This document shows positions 52,404-60,874 of a stretch of 64,000 nt of DNA, piece by piece. A program made the position numbers and the translations under genes. How positions within the stretch are numbered: the first letter of the stretch is position 1; each line of letters begins with the position of its first letter. Source of the DNA: Novosphingobium sp. EMRT-2 (GTDB lineage Bacteria; Pseudomonadota; Alphaproteobacteria; Sphingomonadales; Sphingomonadaceae); contig NZ_CP039697.1 in assembly GCF_005145025.1 (NCBI RefSeq), forward strand, positions 248,001 through 312,000, written 5' to 3'. The notes under the pieces were generated by a model. The model ran no database searches. It saw only the letters and a list, made by a program, of their open reading frames with translations, and was not told where the DNA came from.

Positions 52404-53808
52404 CGGGGATCAGGTTGCCGGGATTCATGATGCCCTGCGGATCGAGCGCCGCCTTGATGCGCCGCAACAGCGCCACGCCTTCATCCCCCAGATCGTGGTG
52501 CAGGTAGGGCTTGCGCAACCGCCCGGCACCATGATGGTGCGCAACGCCGCCGCCATGCCGTGCCGTCGCTTCCATGATCGCGCGCCAGCCAGCGAAATAG
52601 GCCGGCTCCATCTGCGCCGTATCGTCGAAGGTCGCGGCGAAGCTGAAATAGAGATTGATGCCCGAACGATAGACGTGGGAGCTGTGGGCCGAAGCGTTCA
52701 CGACCCCCGGAAGCGCGTTCAGCGCGGCGATCGCATCATCATAGATCGCGCCGATTTCGCTCCAGCGGCCTGAAATCTCGACCGTGTCGGCAATATAGCC
52801 GCGCTCGAACATCTCGCGCCAGCTGGACACGTGGTTGCGCCGTTCGATCCATTGCCGCGCGGCGGCGGGGTCGCCCGCCTCCAGCCCGGACGCGGCCGCG
52901 ATCTCGTGCATCGCCGCCAGTTCAGCGTCGATCCGCGCCTGCGGGCCTTCGTGCACCATCAGCAGCATGGCCTTGCCGCCGCGTTCGTAGTCGCGGAACA
53001 GGCGGCGGACTTCGCGACCATCGTACTGGCGCATGACGGGCGGGCGCCAGTCGGCGCGGATGATCCGGCGCTGCGCCTCGAAACCGGCCTGCATGTCATC
53101 GGCATAGAAGATACTGTAGCCGCGGTGTTCGGGCTTGGCACGCAGCGAAAGCGTGACGCCGGTAACCACGCCCATCGTGCCTTCCGCGCCCATCAGCAGG
53201 TGCCGGAGATCCGGCCCCGCCGCCGCGCGCACCGCCTTGCCCAGCGTGACCAGCTCGCCCGTGGGCAACACCGCCTCGATCGAATGGATAATGTCCTCGA
53301 TATTGCCATAGGCGGTGGAGAACTGGCCCGAAGCGCGCGTCGACACCCAGCCGCCCACGCTGCTGATGGCGATGGACTGCGGCCAGTGGCCGATGGTGAG
53401 GCCCTGCGCCGCCACCGCCTCCTCGGCCTCCATCCCGTTCAGCCCGGCGTCGAAGCTTGCCAGCAGATCGTCGCTGTCGATGAAGCGAACCCTGTTCATC
53501 GCGCCCATGTCGAGCAGGATCGCATCCGGCGACGGTTCAATCCCGCCGCAGACGCCGCTGCCCAGGCCATAGGGGATCAGTGGCACGCGATGCTCGTTCG
53601 CCAGCCGCACGACCTTCTGCACGTCTTCGACCGATCGGGGCCGCACGATCCAGCCCGGCGCGGGTACCGCTTCCCCGCGCCAGTCACGCAAGTGCTTGAC
53701 CGCCCACTGATCGTAACGGCGCGCGTTCAACGCGTCGCCATCGCTGGCCACCTTGTCGCTGCCCAGCGCGCTCACCAGCGCTTCTCCGATCGCCTTCATT
53801 GCCTGCAT
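52396..53808 (-). CDS. FAD-linked oxidase resembling alkyldihydroxyacetone-phosphate synthase
   Basis: A 470-residue vanillyl-alcohol-oxidase-fold flavoprotein. The FAD-binding half has PRSVEDVQKVVRLANEHRVPLIPYGLGSGVCGG and LMGAEGTMGVVTGVTLSLR. The C-terminal half ends GGGVAHHHGAGRLRK and LDPQGIMNPGNL. The HHHG.GKLRK-like block is a mark of alkylglycerone-phosphate synthases, which exchange the acyl chain of acyl-DHAP for an alkyl ether. Ether-lipid synthesis would be surprising here, and many bacterial relatives are simple D-hydroxyacid or polyol oxidases. It lies 30 bases behind the GlpD-like gene. Confidence 0.8.
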   Translation of the reverse strand: MQAMKAIGEALVSALGSDKVASDGDALNARRYDQWAVKHLRDWRGEAVPAPGWIVRPRSVEDVQKVVRLANEHRVPLIPYGLGSGVCGGIEPSPDAILLDMGAMNRVRFIDSDDLLASFDAGLNGMEAEEAVAAQGLTIGHWPQSIAISSVGGWVSTRASGQFSTAYGNIEDIIHSIEAVLPTGELVTLGKAVRAAAGPDLRHLLMGAEGTMGVVTGVTLSLRAKPEHRGYSIFYADDMQAGFEAQRRIIRADWRPPVMRQYDGREVRRLFRDYERGGKAMLLMVHEGPQARIDAELAAMHEIAAASGLEAGDPAAARQWIERRNHVSSWREMFERGYIADTVEISGRWSEIGAIYDDAIAALNALPGVVNASAHSSHVYRSGINLYFSFAATFDDTAQMEPAYFAGWRAIMEATARHGGGVAHHHGAGRLRKPYLHHDLGDEGVALLRRIKAALDPQGIMNPGNLIPDA

Positions 53809-53838
53809 TCTCCCTGTACCTTGGCCACGCGATGCGTG

Positions 53839-55419
53839 TCAGGCTTGCATTTCCATTCCCGGCGCCGCTTCCAGCAGACGCCGGCTGTCCCGTTCGAGCG
53901 CGCGGCACCGGGCGACCTGATCCGCCTGTTCCTGCGCGCTCCATCCCAGCAGCGCGCCCATCGCCGCCGCTGCCGGCTCCAGCGCATCCAGCCCCGCGCC
54001 ATGGTCGAACCACGCGCGCGCGCTGCGGCGGACCCAGTAGTCCTCCAGCGTCGCCGCGCCTTCGTGCGTGACCGCGCGGCGCGCCTCGGCCGCCACGCCA
54101 GCGCCATCGACGATGATCGCCTGTGCCTCGCTGCCGTAAAGCCCCGTCAGCCGCTCGGCGGCGACCGGCGCCATACCCGCCAGATCGGGAGCCGCCTCGC
54201 CACCGGGCAACGGCACGTCCGCAGTGGCGCACGCGCGGGCGGCGGCTCCGGTGCGTTCGACCACCAGATCGACCACGCGCTCGGCCATCGCGCGATAGGC
54301 GCTGAGCTTGCCGCCCGCGATCGAGACCAGCCCGCCGGGCGACGTCCAGATCTCGTCCTTGCGCGAAACCTCGTTGGCCTTCTTGCCGGGCTGCGCGATC
54401 AAGGGCCGCACGCCCGACCACAGCGCCTCGATCTCGCCATCCGCGATCGGCGCGATGTCGAGCGCCTTCTCCGTCGCGCGCAACAGGTAGTCGATGTCGG
54501 ACCGTTCGGGCGCCGGCCAGTAGTCCGATCCGTGGTGAAACACGTCGGTCGTGCCGATGTAGGTGAACGCGCCGCGCGGCACGGCAAAGATGCTCCGCTT
54601 GTCCGGCGCGCGCAGGATCAGCGTGGCGTTGACCGGAACCCGCGCGCGGGGCAGCACCAGATGGATGCCCCGGCTGAGCGAAAGGCGGGTATCGCCCTCC
54701 CCCGCTTCCAGCGCCCGCACGCGATCGACCCATGCCCCCGCCGCGTTCACGACCAGCTTCGCACGGACCCGTGCGCCCAGCGCCTCGCCATCCAGCGTGG
54801 AGCGCGCGACGACGCCGTCGCCGGTCAGCTCTGCCGCCGCCGCATAGTTGAGGACCACCGCGCCTGCGGCCTGCGCGGCGCGGATATTGGCAAGCACCAG
54901 CCGCGCGTCATCGGTCAGGAATTCGGGATAGAGGATCGCGCCATTGAGACCGTCGGTGCGCATCAGCGGCTCGCGCCGGCGCAGTTCCGCAAGGCCGATC
55001 GCCTCGTGCCGTTCGGCTTCGGGCACGCCGCCCAGCTTTTCGAACGTCCACAGCCCGGCGCGCAGCTTGGCCGCCATCGCCATCGACACGGTGGGGATCA
55101 GGAACGGCGTCAGTCGTGCGAGATGCGGCGCGATGCGGCGCAGGATCTGCCGCTCCGACGCCGCCTCCTTGACCAGCGCCACATCGCCCTGCGCCAGATA
55201 GCGCAAGCCGCCATGGATCATCTTGGAGCTGCGGCTGCTGGTGCCGCTGGCGTAATCGCGCGCTTCCACCAGCGCCACCGAAAGGCCGCGCATCGCCGCG
55301 TCGCGGGCGATACCCGCGCCGGTGATGCCGCCGCCGATCACCGCAAGATCGAACACGCCCGCTTCCAGCCGCTCGAAAGTGGCGCGCCGCGTCCGCGAGT
55401 CAAGGGAGGTGCCGTTCAT
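53839..55419 (-). CDS. glpD: glycerol-3-phosphate dehydrogenase-like flavoprotein
   Basis: A 526-residue FAD enzyme of the GlpD family. The Rossmann motif is FDLAVIGGGITGAGIARDAAMRGLSVALVEARD. SGTSSRSSKMIHGGLRYL and FTYIGTTDVFHHGSDYWP follow, with a C-terminal helical domain. It oxidises sn-glycerol-3-phosphate or a related polyol phosphate and passes electrons to quinone at the membrane. The start at 55419 lacks a clear ribosome site, and a TTG at 55461 is possible. It is the first gene of the GlpD/FAD-oxidase/FGGY operon and is divergent from a LysR gene. Confidence 0.88.
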   Translation of the reverse strand: MNGTSLDSRTRRATFERLEAGVFDLAVIGGGITGAGIARDAAMRGLSVALVEARDYASGTSSRSSKMIHGGLRYLAQGDVALVKEAASERQILRRIAPHLARLTPFLIPTVSMAMAAKLRAGLWTFEKLGGVPEAERHEAIGLAELRRREPLMRTDGLNGAILYPEFLTDDARLVLANIRAAQAAGAVVLNYAAAAELTGDGVVARSTLDGEALGARVRAKLVVNAAGAWVDRVRALEAGEGDTRLSLSRGIHLVLPRARVPVNATLILRAPDKRSIFAVPRGAFTYIGTTDVFHHGSDYWPAPERSDIDYLLRATEKALDIAPIADGEIEALWSGVRPLIAQPGKKANEVSRKDEIWTSPGGLVSIAGGKLSAYRAMAERVVDLVVERTGAAARACATADVPLPGGEAAPDLAGMAPVAAERLTGLYGSEAQAIIVDGAGVAAEARRAVTHEGAATLEDYWVRRSARAWFDHGAGLDALEPAAAAMGALLGWSAQEQADQVARCRALERDSRRLLEAAPGMEMQA

Positions 55420-55486
55420 GCGCTGTACGCTATGCGAATGTCTGCTGCCTTGGTAATGCAAAACAGGAATGATATGGTGACCATCG

Positions 55487-56371
55487 ATGAACCTGCGCCG
55501 GCTACGCCATTTCGAAACGCTCTACCGCATCGGCAATTTCGCCCGTGCGGCGGACGAGCTTGGCCTGACCCAGTCGGCGCTGACGCGATCGATCCAGAAG
55601 CTGGAAGGCGAGCTTGATGCCCCGCTGTTCGACCGCACGACGCACTATGTCCGGCCGACCGGAGCCGCCGAACGCCTGATCCGCTCCGCGCGCGACGTGA
55701 TCGCCGCCGCCGCCAATCTCGAACAGGAAGCGCGCGGCCTGAAGCAGCCGACCACCGGCACCGTACGCATCGGCGCCGGCCCCTATCCCCTGCAACCCCT
55801 GCTGACCGATGCGATCATCCGTTTCGCGCGCGATCACCCGGCGGTGCGCGTCACCGTAACCGGGGGGCCATCGGAGCAACTGCTGGAAACGCTGGTGGAC
55901 CGGCGCCTCGATCTGGTGGTGTGCGATCGCGCCAAGTTCGCGACATCGGGCCATGCCGACGAGGTGCTGTGCATTCCCCTGCCGTCCGAGCCCCTGGTGG
56001 TGGTCTGCCGGGCGGATCACCCCCTGCTGGCCACTGAAGGACGGCCCGATACGGCGGCGTGGCGCTGGGCCTTGCCCCGCCCCGCACCGGGCAGCAACTT
56101 CCCGCGTGCCCTCCGCGCGCGCTTCGCCGCAGGGCTGTTCCCCGATTACGAACTGGATTCCACCGTCGCCTGCCTCGAGATGGCGCGCAGCGGCCTGGCC
56201 ATCACCGTCGTGCCGCGATCGCTGGCCGCCCGCGCCTGCGCCGACGGCACACTGGCCACGCTGGCGCTGCCGGCGGGCGAACAGACGCGCGACGCCATCC
56301 ACCTGCTGCGCAACCGCAGCCGCAGCGCGCTGGTTTCCGCCTTTGTCACCATCCTGCGGGGTACGGCCTAG
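55487..56371 (+). CDS. LysR-family transcriptional regulator
   Basis: A 294-residue LysR protein with HTH MNLRRLRHFETLYRIGNFARAADELGLTQSALTRSIQKLEGELDAPLFDR, an effector domain (TGTVRIGAGPYPLQPLL...) and the segment DAIHLLRNRSRS near the end. It is divergent from the GlpD-like operon with 67 bases between the starts and is its likely regulator. Its stop codon overlaps, in antiparallel sense, the stop of the convergent flavoprotein gene within the four bases CTAG. Confidence 0.92.
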   Translation: MNLRRLRHFETLYRIGNFARAADELGLTQSALTRSIQKLEGELDAPLFDRTTHYVRPTGAAERLIRSARDVIAAAANLEQEARGLKQPTTGTVRIGAGPYPLQPLLTDAIIRFARDHPAVRVTVTGGPSEQLLETLVDRRLDLVVCDRAKFATSGHADEVLCIPLPSEPLVVVCRADHPLLATEGRPDTAAWRWALPRPAPGSNFPRALRARFAAGLFPDYELDSTVACLEMARSGLAITVVPRSLAARACADGTLATLALPAGEQTRDAIHLLRNRSRSALVSAFVTILRGTA

Positions 56372-58269
56372 GTCAGCCCCCGACTGACCAGGCATTCCTG
56401 CACCGCGCGCTCGGCCTCGTCGATCGCGACATTGGTGAACGCCGCCGCGCCGGCGTCGGCATTGGCAATGGCGATGCGCCCCAGCGGGCGACGACCGATG
56501 ACATGCGGGCGCTGCGCATCGGGCATGTCCGGATCGCCCAGCGTGTCGTAGGTGTAGGCATAGCCATGCGGCCAGCGGTTGACCGTGATCGCCAGGATGT
56601 CGCGCCGGGCATCGAACCCGCCCGCGCCCAGCATCCGCTGGAGCTGCGCGCGGATTTCCCGCTCGATCGTCGCGAACGGCGTCGCCAGCATATCGGCGCG
56701 ACCGGCACGGTTCTGGTCCTTGCGCGGCAGGCCCGGCTGGTTGGGGTTGCGCACCATGTGCACCACCACCGGTTCGGACGGGTCCGTCGCGCTGGCATAG
56801 CCGCCGATCGCCATCGCCGTGTCGAGCGAGGCGGAGGTGTGATAGCCGTTGGGCGCGCTGATCGAGCGCACCCCCAGCGCCTTCCACGCCTTCCAGTCGC
56901 GCAGCAGGACGTTCGTGTACTGCATTGGCACCTTGGACGGATAACGCAGCGCCGCTTTCTGCTCCTCCGGCAATTCGGGCGCGATATGCGGGATGATGTT
57001 GTTGAAGCAGGCCAGGATCACGTTCGCGCCGGTGACCGACCGGGGCTTGCCATCCTGCATATAGACCACCCGCACCGCCTTCTCGGTCAGCACGGTGGGC
57101 GTGCCGAGATGCTCGACGCGGATCGCCGTGCTGCCCAGCCGCACGCGCGTCTTGTTGTCCGGCCGGTCGAGCGCCGCATAGTCGGCCGGCGCGCGCACGA
57201 TCGTCTCCTGATCGAGCGCGGCGGGGCCGAACACACCGGGAACCAGGCGGTTGACCAGCAGGCGCGCGATCGAGGCGTTGCCATCGGGAAAGTGGAAATG
57301 CTCTGCCTCCGCCTCGATCGGATGCGGCAGCGCCATCCCCGCGAAACCGGGCGACCGGCCGCCGCGCGCGGCGGTATAGGCGGGACAGGTATCGACGCGC
57401 ATGTTGTTGCGGAAAGCCATCCCGGCGAACCACGGCAGGCTTTCGGGCAGCAGCCGCGCGTGCTTCAGCAGAAAATCGGCATAGCTCATGCGCTGGAGTG
57501 CGGCGACTTTCGCCTCGGGCGCGAGGGCGGGCAGGTAATCGACCTTGTCGGTATAGAGCCGGGTCAGGTCCGCGCGCACCGCCGCCGTCAGCGGCGCGGC
57601 GGCGAAGAACTCCGGCCACGGGCGGCGGTTCATGCCTGCAACGGTACGATCCGCGCCGAAATGCTCCTTGTCGAAGAACGCCCCCTGCCCCAGCCCGGCA
57701 TAGACCTGCGCCGAGCGGTCGTAGCGCACATACGTCGATGGCACCACGCCGAGGTCCCCCAGCAGCGCCTTGGACGAATGGCTGTAGGGAAACGGCGTCT
57801 CGATGCTCATCGTGCCGCCATAGGCCAGGATCGTGCGTCCTTCGTGCCGGAACTCGTTGCGCTTGGCATGGCCGCCGAAGTCGTCGTGGTTGTCCAGCAC
57901 GAGCACGCGCACGTCCGGCCCGAGCGCCTTGCGATAGAACCACGCGGCGGAAAGGCCCGATATGCCCCCGCCCACCACCACCAGATCGTAATGCTCGCCG
58001 GTATCGTCCGCCGCGATGGGGCCGGTGAAACCGCCATCGCGCGCCAGGTGCGCGACCTCGAACGAGCCCGGATACTGTCCGCGCAGGCCGGTGCGCAAAG
58101 GCGGATAGGATGTTGCGTCCGGCGCGAGGCCAACCGCAAGCGTCTGCCCGGAGGCGGCAGCCGGCATGGCACCCACCGCCGTCGCCACGGCCATGCCCTG
58201 CATGAAATCCCGGCGCGCGATGGGCAAATCCATCCCCAGCCGCCGCGCTTCGCCGTCGCCCATCGCCAT
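56368..58269 (-). CDS. Tat-exported FAD amine oxidase-like protein (spermidine-dehydrogenase-like)
   Basis: A 633-residue protein. A Tat-like signal (ARRDFMQGMAVATAVGAMPAAASG) with the twin arginines is followed by TSYPPLRTGLRGQYPGSFEVAHLARDG. That segment and the length resemble Pseudomonas spermidine dehydrogenase. The FAD motif is YDLVVVGGGISGLSAAWFYRKALG, then VLDNHDDFGGHAKRNEF. The C-terminal closing segment is PLGRIAIANADAGAAAFTNVAIDEAERAV. It likely oxidises a polyamine or other amine in the periplasm. The acceptor is unknown. Several ATGs near 58263-58269 could start it. Confidence 0.7.
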   Translation of the reverse strand: MAMGDGEARRLGMDLPIARRDFMQGMAVATAVGAMPAAASGQTLAVGLAPDATSYPPLRTGLRGQYPGSFEVAHLARDGGFTGPIAADDTGEHYDLVVVGGGISGLSAAWFYRKALGPDVRVLVLDNHDDFGGHAKRNEFRHEGRTILAYGGTMSIETPFPYSHSSKALLGDLGVVPSTYVRYDRSAQVYAGLGQGAFFDKEHFGADRTVAGMNRRPWPEFFAAAPLTAAVRADLTRLYTDKVDYLPALAPEAKVAALQRMSYADFLLKHARLLPESLPWFAGMAFRNNMRVDTCPAYTAARGGRSPGFAGMALPHPIEAEAEHFHFPDGNASIARLLVNRLVPGVFGPAALDQETIVRAPADYAALDRPDNKTRVRLGSTAIRVEHLGTPTVLTEKAVRVVYMQDGKPRSVTGANVILACFNNIIPHIAPELPEEQKAALRYPSKVPMQYTNVLLRDWKAWKALGVRSISAPNGYHTSASLDTAMAIGGYASATDPSEPVVVHMVRNPNQPGLPRKDQNRAGRADMLATPFATIEREIRAQLQRMLGAGGFDARRDILAITVNRWPHGYAYTYDTLGDPDMPDAQRPHVIGRRPLGRIAIANADAGAAAFTNVAIDEAERAVQECLVSRGLT

Positions 58270-58349
58270 ACCCCCTCAAGCTCTGCGAGGATCAAGCCTG
58301 CTTAATCCGCTCCGGGCAAGTTCTTATCGGGCGACCGGGTTTGGGCCGG

Positions 58350-58802
58350 CTATCCCAGCCGCTCGAACACCCGCTTCAACACATCGTTGAGATGGGCCTC
58401 GTCTTCAGCGGGAATGTCGTGAAACACGGTCTGATAGATGGCGTTGGCGACGGTCCACGCCCGATCGCACGCTTCCTGCCCCGCCGGCGTCAGCGAAACA
58501 TCGGTATAGCGCGCATCTGACGCGCGCGGCGCGCATTGCACCAGGCCATCCGCTTCCATGCGCTGGATCAGCTTGAGCATCGTCGGCAGCTTCACGATGG
58601 CGAGGTCGGCGATCTCGCTCACGCCAAGCTGGCGGTTCCCGACCGACATCAGCACGCGCCAGCGCGCGACATCCAGCCCTTCGCGCTTCAGGTGCTGTTC
58701 CAGCTTGCGCAGGTAGCGGCCCACCGCCTGGGTCATCCAGAAAAACGGCCAGCCGCGCGGGTCGAAATGCGCGGGGCGCGAAGCAGGCGAACTCTCTGTC
58801 AT
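58350..58802 (-). CDS. iacR: MarR-family regulator (iacR-like)
   Basis: A 150-residue winged-helix MarR protein. Its DNA-binding core is LDVARWRVLMSVGNRQLGVSEIADLAIVKLPTMLKLIQRMEADGLV, and the wing carries SDARYTDVSLTPAGQEA. Known indole-acetate (iac) clusters are governed by a MarR repressor, IacR, and this gene lies next to the iac-like genes here. That supports the assignment, although an L,D-transpeptidase gene separates them. The start at 58802 has a weak ribosome site. Confidence 0.75.
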   Translation of the reverse strand: MTESSPASRPAHFDPRGWPFFWMTQAVGRYLRKLEQHLKREGLDVARWRVLMSVGNRQLGVSEIADLAIVKLPTMLKLIQRMEADGLVQCAPRASDARYTDVSLTPAGQEACDRAWTVANAIYQTVFHDIPAEDEAHLNDVLKRVFERLG

Positions 58803-58846
58803 GCTCGCGCGTTTGCCGCCCGGCGCGCCGGATTGCAACGACCGCC

Positions 58847-59554
58847 TCAATAGAGGTTGTAGATGCCGGGATCGACGGCCAGGACCGGGGCCATCCGTTC
58901 CATCGGAGCGCGCGGGGCATCGGTGTCTGAGACAAAGCGGAAGGTGACCTCGCCGTCCACGCCGAAATCGAACGCGGCCGGATCGACCGCCAGTGCCGGC
59001 GCCAGATCGTCCATCGTGACGCGCACCTGCGAACCGATCCGGGTCAGGTCGTACAGTTCGCGGGCGAAACCATAGGGCATGCGGATGCACCCGTGGCTGG
59101 CGGGCCGGCCCGGATTGTGACCGGCATGCAGGGCGATGCCGGTCCAGGTCAACCGCTGCATGAACGGCATGGGCGCGTTGCTGTAGAGGTTGGAGCGGTG
59201 CCATTTCTGCTTCTGCAGAATCGCGTACACGCCTTCGGGCGTGCTGTGTCCCTTCCTGCCCGTGGACACGGACGCCATGCCGATTACCCGGTCACCGGCA
59301 TAGACCGTCAGCGTCTGCCGCCGCAGGCCGACGACGATGCGAACCGGATCGCTCCACGGCCCTTCGTCCAGCCAATACGTGCCGGGCGCGGGTGGCGGCG
59401 CGGTAACCACGATAGCGCTGGAAGGCGGCGGGGGCAGCGATGGGGTCTGCGGCATGGTCTGGGCAAGACACGGGCCGGCGCAGGAAAGCGCGATCAGCGC
59501 CAGCGCCGCAGCAGATCGGAACCCCGTCGTAACCATGGCATGTGTGTTAACCAT
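58847..59554 (-). CDS. L,D-transpeptidase (YkuD domain)
   Basis: A 235-residue exported peptidoglycan enzyme. A signal peptide (SAAALALIALSCAGPCLA) and a Pro-rich linker precede the YkuD domain. The catalytic segment is GIALHAGHNPGRPASHGCIRMP, with C156 as nucleophile and H143/H154. It forms 3-3 crosslinks or anchors proteins to peptidoglycan. ATG at 59554 or 59536 could start it; neither has a clear ribosome site. It sits between the MarR gene and the iacE-like SDR with no evident link to catabolism, probably as an insertion during rearrangement. Confidence 0.88.
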   Translation of the reverse strand: MVNTHAMVTTGFRSAAALALIALSCAGPCLAQTMPQTPSLPPPPSSAIVVTAPPPAPGTYWLDEGPWSDPVRIVVGLRRQTLTVYAGDRVIGMASVSTGRKGHSTPEGVYAILQKQKWHRSNLYSNAPMPFMQRLTWTGIALHAGHNPGRPASHGCIRMPYGFARELYDLTRIGSQVRVTMDDLAPALAVDPAAFDFGVDGEVTFRFVSDTDAPRAPMERMAPVLAVDPGIYNLY

Positions 59555-59624
59555 GCCGGGGACCGGAGTCACCCGCAGGTTGGCGTTCGCACCGTCACGG
59601 AACGAAATCCCCGGCGGCCTATCC

Positions 59625-60368
59625 TCACCGCATGTAAAGGCCGCCGTTGATGTCGATGGTGGCGCCGGTGATGAAGGTGGCATCGCGCGCGCAGAGGCGA
59701 ACCGCCATCGACGCGATGAAAGCGGGATCGCCGATCTGGCCGACGGGCACGTTGGTCAGGAACTGCGCCATGCGATCCGCCGGCACCGTGCGATGCACCA
59801 TGGGCGTATCGAGCGGCCCGGGCGCGATCGCGTTGACCGTGATCCCGAACGGCGCGAGATCGCGCGCGAACACCTTGGTCATCGTGATGATCCCGCCTTT
59901 CGACACCGCATAATGCGCGCCGGTGGCGGTGCCGCCGTTCTGCCCGGCCAGCGAGGCGAGATTGACGATGCGGCCATAGCCCGCCGCCTTGAACGCGCGC
60001 GCGAACACCTGGCTGCCGACAAAGGTGCCGCGCAGATTGACCGCGAGCACGGCATCGAATTCGTCGGGCGTGATGTCGAGCACGGGCCGGGCCACGGTCA
60101 GCGCGGCGTTGTTCACCAGCGCTTCCACGCTGCCCCAGCGCGCGGCGAGCAGGCCGTGCGCCGCCTCGAACGCGGTCTGATCGCGCACGTCGAGCGCGAT
60201 ACCCGTCGCGGTCTCGCCGCTGGCATCGAGATCGCGCGCCAGCGCCACCGCGCCGTCCGCGTCGATATCGCCAATGCCGACATTGTAGCCGGCGGCGTGG
60301 AACTCCCGGGCGATCGCCGCGCCAAGGCCGCTCGCCCCGCCCGTGACCAGTACGGTATCGCGCTTCAC
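59625..60368 (-). CDS. iacE: SDR oxidoreductase, iacE-like
   Basis: A 247-residue classical SDR. The cofactor motif is TVLVTGGASGLGAAIAREF, with the NNAAL region. Ser-Tyr-Lys appear in LASLAGQNGGTATGAHYAVSKGG, and the end is TGATIDINGGLYMR. In indole-3-acetate degradation, IacE acts on the early oxidation intermediates between IAA and dioxindole-acetate. Its start overlaps the iacD-like stop by four bases, keeping the C-D-E order of known iac operons. The symbol rests on position as much as on sequence. Confidence 0.82.
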   Translation of the reverse strand: MKRDTVLVTGGASGLGAAIAREFHAAGYNVGIGDIDADGAVALARDLDASGETATGIALDVRDQTAFEAAHGLLAARWGSVEALVNNAALTVARPVLDITPDEFDAVLAVNLRGTFVGSQVFARAFKAAGYGRIVNLASLAGQNGGTATGAHYAVSKGGIITMTKVFARDLAPFGITVNAIAPGPLDTPMVHRTVPADRMAQFLTNVPVGQIGDPAFIASMAVRLCARDATFITGATIDINGGLYMR

Positions 60369-60874
60369 AGCAGGTATCCTATGCCAAACAGATCCTCGTC
60401 GGAATTGAGCAGGAGGATGGACTTGCCCGCCATCCGGAGGCCCGCATCGGTGCGGACGAGCCGGTAGGTTACGTCCGCCGCCAGCGTGCGGGTGCGGCCA
60501 TACTTGTATTCGACAAGAATCTGCGCGCAGCGCACGGTCAGGGCGCCGGGCGCGCTGTCTTCCACCACAAAGCGCGAGGCGGAACGCACCGTCCGCGCCG
60601 GCGGGGCCGACGACATCGAGAAGCCCGAGAGCAGCCGCTTGACCCGCGCCTCGCGCATCGTCGCGTCGTCATAGGCGATGTTCAGCGCATCGACCGGATC
60701 GCTGGCGTCGCGATCGATCGGGATCACGTAATGCCCGCACGCCCACAACGGCAGCCAATCCTTGTAGGCCAGCCGGTCGAGCAGTTCGCCTTCCGCCCAG
60801 ATGAAGGCGGCGGCCTCGTCAAGGCCGATCGCGGCAGTCGCCGTGAGTGTGGCGGTGGTTGCCGAAGTGCTCAT
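60365..60874 (-). CDS. iacD: Rieske oxygenase beta subunit, iacD-like
   Basis: A 169-residue NTF2-fold small subunit of ring-hydroxylating oxygenases: DEAAAFIWAEGELLDRLAYKDWLPLWACGHYVIPI, later VKRLLSGFSMSSAPPARTVR. The start overlaps the alpha-subunit stop (60871-60874), and its stop overlaps the SDR start. The N-terminal Ala/Thr-rich leader is longer than usual. IacD partners IacC in turning the oxidised indole ring toward catechol. Confidence 0.88.
   Translation of the reverse strand: MSTSATTATLTATAAIGLDEAAAFIWAEGELLDRLAYKDWLPLWACGHYVIPIDRDASDPVDALNIAYDDATMREARVKRLLSGFSMSSAPPARTVRSASRFVVEDSAPGALTVRCAQILVEYKYGRTRTLAADVTYRLVRTDAGLRMAGKSILLLNSDEDLFGIGYLL

Noticed and set aside
52831..55617. 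A 928-codon open frame on the plus strand
   Set aside because: It is antisense to the flavoprotein and GlpD-like genes, with His/Arg/Asp-rich shadow composition and no domain.
55502..58279. A 925-codon open frame on the minus strand, and a 748-codon frame on the plus strand at 56059-58305
   Set aside because: Both are shadow frames of the LysR and spermidine-dehydrogenase-like genes, which have clear motifs and starts.
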